Below the pieces are notes generated by a model. That model was given only the letters and a program-made list of their open reading frames with translations. It was not told the origin of the DNA and ran no database searches. Shown here in pieces: positions 1-12,700 of a stretch of 64,000 bases of DNA. The DNA is from Aspidapion aeneum (lineage: Eukaryota > Arthropoda > Insecta > Coleoptera > Brentidae): assembly GCA_963576565.1 (NCBI GenBank), contig OY755047.1, positions 9,580,931-9,644,930 of the forward strand, given 5' to 3'. How positions within the stretch are numbered: position 1 is the stretch's first letter; the number at the start of each line of letters is the position of its first letter. Both the position numbers and the translations under genes were made by a program.

Positions 1-342
1 TAACAAAATACATTTTAGTTTTTTGTTTTTTTTTTTAAGGGTGGGGGTATATTTTAAAAATTAGAGTTTAAGTGAAAATATGGCGTGTGTGATATCAAAC
101 GAAAGGTAATTGAGTCCGGAGTTTAACAACATACATTTTAGTTTTTGCTTTTTTTAAAGGGTGGGGGTAGATTTCAAAAATTTGAGTTTAAATCAAAACA
201 TGGCTTGTGTGGTATCAAACAAAAGGTAATTTAGTCCGGAGTTGAATAAAATATATTTAAGTTTTTAATTATTTTAGCTCACCCATACTCTACATCTATA
301 GAACCTAGTGTGAGCTTAGGTGCCCATATATTGGCAGAGTAT
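1..342 (-). mobile_element. Interspersed hairpin-ended repeat, truncated by window edge
   Basis: Reverse-orientation copy of the family found again at 45874, 48855, 49944 and 54169. It contains two of the internal subrepeats (TTTGAGTTTAAAT...GTGTGGTATCAAAC) and the characteristic end, read on the minus strand as CTCTGCCAATATAT followed by a hairpin with AGCTCACACTAG. The rest lies before base 1. Confidence 0.75.
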
Positions 343-400
343 TTTTTAATTGTTACAGAGTGTTCTTTTTTAATTATATTTATATAACATTTTTGTACCT

Positions 401-485
401 AATTGGGCAAAAAGCATTTGTTTCTCTTGTATTTCTCCGTGGGTAACTCGAAAGCTTATCTATCATCTACGGGGATCCATTTGAC
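401..485 (+). repeat. Old fragment of the 35.5-kb fold-back family
   Basis: The stretch with GGGCAAAAAG, CTCCGTGGGTAACTCGAAAG and ACGGGGATCC matches, with changes, the left arm of the fold-back at 35527-35620 (CCGTGGGTAGCTTGAAAG, ACGGGGGTCC). It is a diverged partial copy in the intron before the first exon seen. Confidence 0.55.
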
Positions 486-618
486 GTTAAAATTCGTTTT
501 GTGATCAGTCTAAAATGACAGGACGGAAATGAACATCCATATTTTTACTACTAAAATTAGTAAAATTAATTTCGTTTAATTAATTATTTCTGAATTAATT
601 TTGACATTTATTTCACAG

Positions 619-799
619 ACGAATTCGCTACGAAACTTATCGACGGCGAACACTACGCTGCTGACGATGTAGCTCAGAGGCGTGCGGCGCTTTTGGAACG
701 CAGGAAGGCTTTGAAGGAAAAATCTAACTTGAGAAGGCAAATTTTGGAGGACGCCTACAAACTGCAACAGTTTGAGAGAGACTGTGATGAGACGAAAGG
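619..799 (+). CDS. alpha-Spec: alpha-spectrin exon 1 of window (repeat 5 end, repeat 6 start)
   Basis: Acceptor TTTCACAG, donor GGTAAGT after base 799. The exon enters in the third-codon phase (two bases belong to a split codon) and leaves in phase 2. It codes [20 protein letters not shown] and ends [12 protein letters not shown], the last helix of repeat 5 and first helix of repeat 6. Confidence 0.95.
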
Positions 800-3700
800 G
801 TAAGTAATCATTATCCGCCATCGTTTAAATTAAAGTTTTTGAAAATTTCGTGAAACTTTGAGATTTTAAAAATTGTGTTTTTAAATTTTGAGAAAAAAAA
901 TAATTTTTCAAGTATTTTAAATTTTGATATATTTTTAGAGATTTTTTAAACTTTTTAAAATTTTAGGAAAAAATTGAGTTTTTGGAAAGTTTTAAATTTT
1001 TTAAAAATAATTTAAATTATGATTTTTTTTGAAACAGGTGAGTGAAACAATGGTCATAGATAAAATTCATTAAAAGTGACGTTTTTTGTTTCAGATGGAT
1101 CAACGAAAAATTAAAGTTTGCCATGGACGAGAGCTATTTGGATCCCACAAATCTGGGAGGAAAAGTGCAAAAACACCAAAACTTTGAGCAAGAATTGAAC
1201 GCCAACAAAGCTAGAATGGAAGAAATCACTTCTTTTGGACAAGAATTGATTGAGGTTAGAAAAATTACATTTTTGCCTACATTCTTTTGTTGTTACCTTC
1301 CTATATTCATTTAATCTTACAAAATGAATTTGAGAACTGTCAATTTGGCAAGTGTCATAACTGAAAGCATAATCAGCCCTGATTTGGGCGGACTTTGTTA
1401 CACACCACGGTGGATAGAATAGACCATATATGGATGATTCTACCAAAAGTCTATATGGATATCATTTTTGGTCATTGCCTTTAAATAACAGTACAGCACA
1501 GTAAATAATTTTGTTTTTTTAAATTTATGTAGCTAATTAGGTGTAAGCTAAGAAACATGTATTTTCCCGAATTTTAGGAATTATTGCATAAAAATTCCAG
1601 AGGGATGAGTACCAGAGGAATGAGTTTTTTAATGGTTTTCCAATTTAAATCAAAATCTATTTAGACTACTTAACTTAAGTTTTATATAAACAAAGTTCCT
1701 ATACTTATAATTTTAAAACAATCAACAAAAATATTATACTATTGATATCAGTCGAATATTTACTTACCAGAGGAATGATAATTGAAGCGTTCCTTTTTGA
1801 TTTCTCTGAAAAAAACTAATTTTCTGCCGAAAATAAAAAGATCTATAACTTAAACCAAACTAAAGTTGACATTATCTGTCACAACTTGTCACCCTCACAA
1901 GTAAATTAGATATCCAGGGCCGTCTCTTTCTCTAGAAATTAACCGGTGGTATTCACAAATATTGTGTTATTAAAAATGGAGCACGTTTAAAATTGTAAAA
2001 TTTTCCGGAGAAAATGTAAATTCGGATTTTCAAAAATATGACTGCAAACTTAAGTTTTATCAATTTTTCGATAAATAGTTAAGACTTGGTTAAATATTAT
2101 TTATTAGGATATTTTTTTCAATCTGAGTTTTTAATATTTGGTTTGTGACTACACCAGAGGAATGAGGTATTTGCTTTGTAATAAAAACATTATAAACTTG
2201 CAATTTTTTTTATACATTAAACTCAAATGCCCCATAAAGAAAACATTTCGTTTTAAATCTTATAACTAAAACTATGCTTCATTTGCAGTCTGTGTTTGAA
2301 AAATATGCATTCCCACTACACAGCACCATTTTTGTAGAATCATCCTTAGGTCGAATTTTCACATCACTGGTGGTCCAGCTGATTTTTGTAAACCGAAGTT
2401 AGATTTGATATGAACAACTAATAATTTTTGAATTTTTTGAAAACTAAGAATTTTCCTACTATTTTTTAGTATATTCTTATAAAATAATAAATTTCAGAGA
2501 TACCAGTCGTTATTTTTTTTTAGCCCGCTTCATTTCTCTTTATACAAAAATAAAAATTCGAAGAAAATAATGTGTTCGTTTCAGCTTCAAAAATAATCCG
2601 ATGACCTACATCTTTGTTTATTTCTCAAGTCGTCGGTTCACCTTTGATACTAAACGATCACAGTCAGTTTAACTTGTAGTTTAAGTTTTGTGCAATAAAG
2701 AATAAAGCGGACTAAAAAAAAAATAACGAAAATATGTCTAAAAAATATATTTTATAAGGATGTACAGCGTGTCCCATTTTCGATGGGATTAAATGGGAAA
2801 CTCGGTTATTATTAAAGATATCGATTTTCTGATTGCACCTTGCCGTGCTCTTTTTTGGAGCCCTTTAAAATGGTGTAATCAGATTTTTCCTATACCCCGT
2901 GGTTTCGCTAATACAGGGAGTTTTTGAAAAAATTGCATTTTAATTAATTCCTTGTATCTCGCTTACTTTGCAAGATATTTTTATTCTGTAAAAACCTTTC
3001 TATGGCAACTTTTTTAGAGCAAAATAATGACGTTGTCAATTTTTTAAAATATTGTTTAGTTTTTGAGATATGGTATTTAACATTAAAAAATTAAATACGG
3101 ACCTGGATTTTTTTTATTACTAATTTCATTGGTTCCATGCTATTATTACCTTAAAATGATAAAACTTTAATATTTTTTTGATTTAAGGTTAAAAAAAAAA
3201 TTAATATTTGAAAAAAAAAATTATAGTCCGAACCTGGAAATTTCCAACGTAATTATAAATTAAAAATTGCAAGACACACTAGTTGAACGATTTTTAGTTT
3301 ATCTTTTTGAAATGATAATTAAAAGATTTATAAATAAAGTAAAAAACGTTAAAAAGTTACAAAAATAATATCATACTAATTATTTGATGGTAGCACAGCA
3401 GGTCGTGAAATTTACAAAACTAAAACATTGTCATTTTACTTGTCATTTTTGTGAATGGCTTACAATTATTTTAAACTGGCTAGAAATCGACCATATCCAG
3501 ATTTTGAAAAATGTGATATGTTTGACTGCTTCATTCAAGCAACAAAATCCCAATATTTAAATGGCAGAAATATTTTGATGCAAAATGCGTTAAGAAAAAT
3601 TACTCAAAAATGCCAACAATATCTTACACATAATGGTAATCAGAAAAATTAGTTATTTTTTATAATTTGTTTTTTTTTTGTATTTTTTTAGACTAAGTAT

Positions 3701-6700
3701 CAAAACAGTTAAACTAAAAATTGTTTATCTAGCAATTTTTAATTTATATTTATGTTAAAAATATCCAGGTTCGGACTAATTTTTTTTTTAAATATTAAAT
3801 ATTTTTTTTTTACGTTAAAGCAAAAAATTTTAAAATTTTTATTATTTTATGATAATACTAGCATAAAACCAATCAAAATAGTAATAAAAAAAATCCAGGT
3901 CCGTATTTAATTTTTTTATGATAAATACCATATCTCAAAAACTAAACAATATTTTAAAAAGTTGACAACGTCATTATTTTCTTCTAAAAAAGTTGCCATG
4001 AAAAGGTTTTTACAGAATAAAAGTATCTCGTAAAATAAGCGAGATACAAGGGATTATTAAAAATACCATTTTTTCAAAAACTCCCTGTATTAGCGAAACT
4101 ACGGGGTATAGCAAAAATCTGATTACGCCATTTTTAAGGGCTCAAAAAAAGAGCACGGTAAGGTGCAATCAGAAAATCAATATCTTTAATAACAAACGAG
4201 TTTCCCATTTAATCCCATCGAAAATGGGACACGCTGTACATACTAGAAAATAGTAGGAAATTGCCTTAGTTTTCAAAAAATATTAGTTGTTCTGTTGTTC
4301 ATATCATATCTAAATTTTGTTTCAAAAGCAGCTGGACCACCAGTGACGTGAAAAATTCGATGCGCCACCGCCGTTCGAAAATGGCGGCCTTAGTGTGGCT
4401 GAAAAAGTCACGGATATCAAAGAGGAACAAATATGTTTTATTAATAATTTCCATGTTTATAGGCTGACCATTATGCTGCCCCAGCTATCCAATCTAGAAT
4501 GGAAGAAATCGTCCAATTATGGGAAACTTTGGTTCAGGCTACTGACAAGAAGAACTCCAAATTGCAAGAGGTAAGCAGGCAGAGTCCCTTAACCCCCTCT
4601 CTCTCTGTTTTGTTTACAAAGTCATAAATTATTAAATTTTCAAATATTTTCTAGAATGAGAAGAACTTTAAAGAATTTTTAAAAAATTTTATTTTCTCAA
4701 AAGAAGAATTTTATAAATGCACTAAATCTAAACACTTGGGTTTCTTTAAAAAGTTAGATACAAACCCATCAATATTTTTACTTGCAGAGTTGTTAAGCAA
4801 TATTCATTTATAACATTAAAACTTACTATTTATTTAAAGAAACTTTTTTAACATCTATTAAAGAAAATAAGTCACATCTGGTGTAATACAACTGTCAAAA
4901 TATAGTCCCCTCGTTACACTCTTTTCTTTACAGGCCAGTCAACAGCAACAGTTCAACCGTACAATCGAAGATATCGAACTATGGCTTTCAGAAATCGAAG
5001 GACAGCTGATGTCAGAAGACTACGGCAAAGATTTGACATCTGTGCAGAATTTGCAGAAGAAACATGCCCTGTTAGAAGCCGACGTGGCCTCACATCAGGA
5101 CAGGATTGAAAGCATTTCTTCAGCGGCAAATCAATTCGTTGAAAGGGGCCACTTTGATGCAGACAACATTGCATATAAGCAGAAAGTACTCACCGAAAGG
5201 TAATTTGACTTATTTTGGCAATTTTTCAGATTGACCATTGCAGGGGTAATTCTAAAGAATAGCCCTTATGTCCTTTATAATCCTTAAAAAGGGTAATTCT
5301 TAAGAATGGCCCTTAGAAGGGGTAATTTTTAAGAATTACCTTTATAATGGGGTAATTCTTAAGAATTACCCTTAAAAGGGGTAAGTCATAAGAATGACCC
5401 TTGAAAGGGGTAATTCTTAAGAATAACCTCTAAAAGGGGTAATTCTTAAGAAGGTCCCAAAAAAGGGGTTATTTTAATGGTGACAACATTGCGCATAAGC
5501 AGAAAGTACTCAGCGAAAGGTAGCCCAAGTAACATTATTACCACTCAAGGTTTTATTAATTTGGTTCCTAGGTTATTTAGAGGCATTTTGATGCCGACAA
5601 TATTGCTCACAAGCAGAAAGTACTCACCGAAAGGTAATTTGACTTATTTTGGCAATTTTTCAGATTGACCATTGCTGGGGTAATTCTAAAGAATAGCCCT
5701 TATGTCCTTTATAACCCTTAAAAAGGGTAATTCTTAAGAATGACCCTTAAAAGGGGTAATTTTTAAGAATTACCTTTATAATGGGTAATTCTTAAGAATG
5801 ACCCTTAAAAGGAGTAATTCTTAAGAATGACCCTTGAAAGGGGTTATTCTTAAGAATAACCTCTAAAAGGGGTAATTCTTAAGAAGGTCCCAAAAAAGGG
5901 GTTATTTTAATGGTGACAACATTGTGCATAATCAGAAAGTACTCAGCGAAAGGTAGCCCAAGTAACATTATTACCACTCAAGGTTTTATTAATTTGGTTC
6001 CTAGGTTATTTAGAGGCATTTTGATGCCGACAATATTGCTCACAAGCAGAAAGTACTCACCGAAAGGTAATTTGACTTATTTTGGCAATTTTTCAGATTG
6101 ACCATTGCAGGGGTAATTCTAAAGAATAGCCCTTATGTCCTTTATAACCCTTAAAAAGGGTAATTCTTAAGAATGACCCTTAAAAGGGGTAATTTTTACG
6201 ATTTACCTTTATAATGGGTAATTCTTAAGAATGACCCTTAAAAGGAGTAAGTCTTAAGAATGACCCTTGAAAGGGGTTATTCTAAAGAATAGCCCTTATG
6301 TCCTTTATGGCGGGCAAATTTTAAGATGGGCCCTTAAAGGGAGCTATTCTTAAAAATAACCCTTAAAAAGGGTAATTCTTAAGAATGACCCTTAAAAGGG
6401 GTAATTTTTAAGATTTACCTTTATAATGTGTAATTCTTAAGAATGACCCTTAAAAGGGGTAAGTCTTAAGAATGACCCTTGAAAGGGGTTATTCTTAAGA
6501 ATAACCTCTAAAAGGGGTAATTCTTAAGAAGGTCCCAACAAAGGGGTTATTTTAATGGTGACAACATTGCACATAAGCAGAAAGTACTCAGCGAAAGGTA
6601 GCCCAAGTAACATTATTACCACTCAAGGTTTTATTAATTTGGTTCCTAGGTTATTTAGAGGGTGCTCTTATGGGTTTTAGGATCAATTTGGCTACATAAA

Positions 6701-9700
6701 GGTAATTTATATTGCCAATTACCTAAAGGGGTGTTATACAACCAAAAAGTGATTTATAAAGGGATTATAATAAAACTGATATTCCTTCTGTTCCTTTTAG
6801 ATATTTTTGGTTTTATTGATTTCTGATTTATAAAGATGGTCTTATAAAACCATTTTACCTAAAGTTTTTAAAAAGAAATAAATATAAACTTTGGTCATTT
6901 AGTTTTTTTCATTACTTTAGGTCATCACAAAAGTGTTTTATACTAGAGCTAAAAGGTTATCTTATATCCTTTTGTTTTTATAGTTACCAGTAGTTTAAAA
7001 GTAAATATGATTAGATAGGCGGCCATATAGAACCTAGTTTCCTTAAGGTTTTTAAGAGTGGTAAATATAAACTTTAGACTTTTGGTTTTTGCCATTACTT
7101 TTAGGCATTTTAAAAAGGTTTTATAGGAAAGCTTAAAGATTAACTTAATTCTTTTGTATTTATAGTTACCCATAGCTGTATATTAAATATTATTTAAATA
7201 GGCGGCCATATAAAACCTTGTTTCCTTAAGGGTTCTAACAGAAGTAAGTAAATACTTTCGTGTTTTATTTTTTTTAGGTGTTTCTTGTAAAAATAATAGA
7301 TATACCTAGGTACAGATTGGTACCTACCTATTACAAGATTGATTATTTAAAGCCCAATAATTAATAATTTTTGAGTTTCCGTCCTCCTGGGTAGGACACC
7401 CAGGCCTAAATAAGGCCTGTTTAGACGGCCAATATAAGAGGTTGCCCTCCAACCTGCAGGCACAACGAATATTATTGCACTGGCCCTCTCGATTGTGTCG
7501 AAATTGCACGATAAAAAACATTTAAGAGTGTTGAATTATACGCTTTTAAATACTTTAAAAACAAATACAAAAAATTTAAGTGAGATTATGTTGACTATGT
7601 TTACATTGTTCTTTTTTGTTGGTTTCATAAGGGCACTCAGAAATCCTTGTTGCGATACAGTAACAAATAAAACCAAGTGACCACTATAAAACCATAATGG
7701 CGTATATAAATTTATTTAAAAAATATTGTAAAGAGAAAATACTTATGTAATCGTTTTAGCGGTGTTTTTTAACAATAATTTTACTTTAAATTTGATTTAT
7801 GTAAACCAAACAGACTTTTTTAATGGTGAATAGTGTAACTGATTTTTTTTTAATTTTAAATATTTGTTATTTTGTTCTTAAAAAACTATTCAAAAGCATT
7901 CTTGAGCTGGCGCGCTTGTTTTGAGAGCTTTTCGGATACGATTTTATCAGAAAAATAAATCTGGCAGGCAATTTAATCATCAACAAAACGACAAACTCGG
8001 TATATTTTTATATGATAAAATAATTTTGGGACTCTAAAATATCGCCATAGCTTTTATAGGAAAACTTCTTTACTCTAAAGGTCGCCAGGATACCAAATTT
8101 CCAAATCTAGTTTTATAATAGGATAGAGGACGTTTCTGAGTTGTTTTTAGAACCTGGCATAATAGCTTTAGGCTCTAAAAGGTTCTATACTGGTGGAACC
8201 GCTAGAGGGCGATGCTGGAGTTTATTTCTTATGGTTTTATAGTGAGTTTAATACATATGTTGCCACCACCAATTGGGGAGTCCCATTTAGGAGGTCTAAG
8301 GGGTATATAAGGGTAATGGGAACGTGCTAGCGACCAAACATTGAAACTAATGGTTTTAAGGAAAGGCGCTGGTAACCTTTTAGCTTCTGCTATAAATAAA
8401 GAAATGTTACTTGGGAGGTTAACTTATTGTATCAATTTGTAAGAATTAGTTTTAAAGGGGGCAATTCTTTAGAATGACCCTTAGAGAAGTAATTTTTAAA
8501 AATGACTCTTTCTGAGGACAATTCTTAAGAATAACTCTTAAAGAATGCAAATTTTAAGAATTGCCATTGAAATAATGTCTTTCCTTATGTCATTTTGACA
8601 CCCCGTATATTTTCCGTCAAAAGAAAAGACGTACTTCCCTTGATTTTAAAAATATATAGCTTGTTTATATTTAGTTAAGAGTTGTTGTTGTTGTTGAGTT
8701 ATTTGAGTTACAAATTTATATTGAATTATACAGGAACCTGGGCCAAGTCAATTTTATAATTAGTCTACTTTAACACTATGTTTTTAAAATTAAGGCAAAG
8801 ATATCTTTTGTTGTGACAAAGAATATACAGGGTGTTTCCTTTAACATAGGAAAGTTGCTGCCAAAATTTTAGTCCAAATGATAATGTGGAAAAAATTATG
8901 CAACTTTTGTATTTAAAAAGGTTTTCTACCTACATGAAACCCTGATCAAGGCCACACAAATATAACCAATGTCACTGTACCATATTTCATAAAAACATCT
9001 AGAGCATTATCACAGATTTTAATAACAAAACGAGAAATCTTTGACACCATGTATCTCATAAGTTAAGACGTTTTTAAGACATATTTTCAAACAAAGTGTT
9101 TTTCTAATAATTTGCCCAACAATTTCATCATTAAATATTAGAATGTTATTTAATAACACCAACAATATATGGAATAGTACAGGGTGTTTCAACTAAAAGG
9201 TAACAGAGGTGTTTTTGGGTATTTTTCGTGCGAATTTGGAGAAACGCTTGGACACGTCGATTTTGTTTGCAAGGGAGACACTTTTTGGCTATCTTGAAAT
9301 TTTTGTAGCACGAACCCTCTTCGAGGGGTATACTTTACCCCTATATTTTAAATAGGGAAAGTGGGTCTAGTGATACCTTGTTTTGAAGCCCTTTTGAATG
9401 TCCTTACAACTATGTAAAAATTTCAAAAATCTATCCATTAGTTTTTGAGATAATTGCCTTCAAACTTTCAAATTTAACATAGACTGATAAAATAAAAATT
9501 TAATTAGAATTTTATTATTTTTCGGATTTAATTTTTATTTTATCATTCCATGTTAAATTTGTAAATTTAAAAGCAAATATCTTAAAAACTAATCGATGGA
9601 TTTTCGAAATTTTTACACGGTTGTAAAGATATTCAAGAGAGCTTCAAAACAAGGTATCACTAGACCCACTTTCCCTATTCAAAATATAGGGGTAAAGTAT

Positions 9701-12700
9701 ACCCCTCGCAGGGGGTTCGTGCTACAAAAATTTCAAGATAGCCAAAAAGTATCCCCCTTGCAAACAAAATCGACGTGTCCGAGCGTTTCTCCAAATTCGC
9801 ACGAAAAATACCCAAAAACACCTCTGTTACCTTTTAGTTGAAACATCCTGTATATGTTTGATAACACCCTGTTTTATGTTATATTATCCTTGTTTTCCTT
9901 AGATATGCAGCTCTGCAAACTCCAATGGCTATCAGAAAGCAACGCCTACTTGACTCCCTGCAAGTTCAGCAGTTGTTTAGAGATATCGAAGACGAAGAGG
10001 CCTGGATCCGAGAGAAAGAACCGATTGCGGCTAGCACCAATAGAGGTAGGTGATAAAAGATCTATACTTCATCCTTCAGCCTATTAAAATCGATCGATCG
10101 TTAAGTCTGGTTATATAGTAGGTAGTCAACACGCATGGCTTGAAAGAGTTGTTTTATTTTTGTCGGGCGCATTGTTTTATATTTTTTGGTGATTAATTCT
10201 TTTAATAGTTACGAGGATCGGATGAAAAGTTTCCGGCCTAACATAGAACGCAACACTATAGTGACAAAATAATAATTTATTTTTCTACCTATTCCCCTTG
10301 TAAGGTAATACATTTGGCATAACAATGTTCAACTGATTTGATGCCATTACTGAAGTCTGATTTATTCAACTCGTCAAAATAGGCGTTTGTAGCTGCAATG
10401 ACTTCTAAATCTGAGGAAATTTTTTTTTCAGCAAGAAATTTTTTTAGGTTTGGAAACAAATAAAAGTCTGACGGGGCTAGGTCTGGCGAATAAGGTGGAT
10501 GGTTTAACAGTTCAAAGCCTAGCTGATGGATTTTAGCCATTACAAGAGCGGACTTGTGGCAAGGTGCATTGTTCTGTTGAAACAAAATTTTATTTTTTGC
10601 CAAACCAGGTCGTTTTTTGCTTATATTCCACTTGAGCTGGTCCAGTAAGTCGTTGTAGTACTCTGAATTTATTGTTCTTCCTTTTTCGAGATAATCTATG
10701 AGGAGTATCCCTTTACCGTCCCAAAAGACCGTTACCATGACCTTTCCAGCAGATGGTACTGCCTTTGCCTTCTTTGGAACTGGTTCGTCCTTTGCCGTCC
10801 ATTGTTTGGACTGTTGCTTAGTTTCAGGGGTATAATGCTGAACCCATGTTTCATCAACGGTATTAAATCTACGCAAAAAGTCCTCTGAATCACGTCTAAG
10901 CAGTGCCAAATTCTCCTCTTAAATGGTTAGACGCATGAGCTTTTGATCTGGCGTGAGCAAACGCGGCATCCATCGGGCGGATAGCTTTCTCATACCTAAA
11001 ACTTCACATAAAATATGGTGAACTCGCTCTTTTGATATGCCCGCAGCCTCAGCTACCTCTTCCAGTCTTAATCTGCGATCTTTTAGAATTAGTTTGTGAA
11101 TGGTTTGCACCATTTCTTCAGAAGTTGCCGTTTTTGGCCTGCCAGAACGCGGAGCATCATCAGTGCTAGTACGACCATGTTTAAAGTCCGATACCCAGGT
11201 TTTAACTGTGATATAGGAAGGAGCAGATTCCCCTAGTGTAGCATCTAGTTCAGCTTTTATTTCCGTCGGCGATTACCCTTTGATAGGAAAATATTTTATC
11301 ACGGATTATCTCGTTTTTTTATATCTTTTAAAATTGACACACTGTATAAACTTTCAAAATAAGCAGGACACAAACTACTTGACTCACTCGCTTTAAACTT
11401 CGAGCGTATACTGATCACAAGCAAGGCTACACAAACACGTTGGAACAAGAAAGCAAATCGGGCCTGCTATAAGCTAGGCCGGAAACTTTTTATCCCATCC
11501 TCGTAGTAGACAGGCAACACACTTGGCTTGAAAGAGTTGTTTTATTTTTGTCAGGCGCATTGTTTTATATTTTTTGGTGATGAAGTTTTTAATAGTTAAG
11601 TGCATTATTTTCCGAAAATTATTATCCACTAAAACAGGTAGCCTTTGTCTACTTTAGTCCTTTTAAGAAAAATTACGTGAAAGAACATTTCAGTTGAAAT
11701 AAAGTTTTGGACTTCCATTGTCTTTATTTATTTTAAAAGACGACGTTTCGGTTAGAGATACTTACTAACCGAAACGTCGTGTTTTAAAATAAATAAAGAC
11801 AATGGAAGTCCAAAATTTTATTTCTACGCAATCATTGTCTACAAGTTTCAAACATTTCAGTTATTCATCGTTTCTTAGTTTTAATGAATGGACTATAAAG
11901 TGTTAGTAGTGACATCTTTAAACTTACAAATTATTACAAAGGAAAACTGAATGTCTTCTCCACTAAAGTCTTTATTGCTTCGGGTTTTATTTAGGACATG
12001 TTTCGTGTCTAAAAAGACCCATTATCAGCTAAAACAAGTTAAACAAAGAAGTGTAACTACATTCGAAGCAACTTTAGTGCCTATTAAATAGATTAAACTA
12101 AGATAATAAAATTATTTTGAAGGGGATCAAATAATCCCTTTCACGTACAGTAGTGTACCCTGAAAGTGACCACCCCCCCATCATTTTTATGTTTTATAAA
12201 CCGATACCCCCTTAAAATGTAACATACCTTTTAAAAACCTTCAAAAGACTCTCATACCTCCAGCAAGCTAATGCGAGGGTTCAAATAGATGCTATTACTA
12301 GTTGAAAATCCAGCGAAAAAGAGGTATCCTGAACAGGAGTGGGAAGTGGAGAATTTTGTAATTCAAAAGATATAGAATTGCGTTAAGGATAAAAGAATTT
12401 TAAATTTTAATATTTGTCTTTTCAGAGTGATCAAATATATTTAATCACTCTGAAAGAATTCTTTTATTTAAACTTAAAAATTATTACAAAGAAAAACTGA
12501 ATGTCTTCTCCACTAAAGTCTTTATTGTTTCGGGTTTTATTTAGGACATGTTTCGTGTCTAAAGAGACCCATTATCAGCTAAAACAAGTTAAACAAAGAA
12601 GTGTAACTACATCCGAAGCAACTTTAGTGCCTATTAAATAGATTGAACTAAGATAATAAAATTATTTTGAAGGGGATCAAATAATCCCTTTCAGGTTCAG

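Noticed and set aside
5477..6101. Twin 63-codon frames in intron 4
   Set aside because: They are out-of-frame readings of the two 433-bp repeat units that contain exon 4 end copies.
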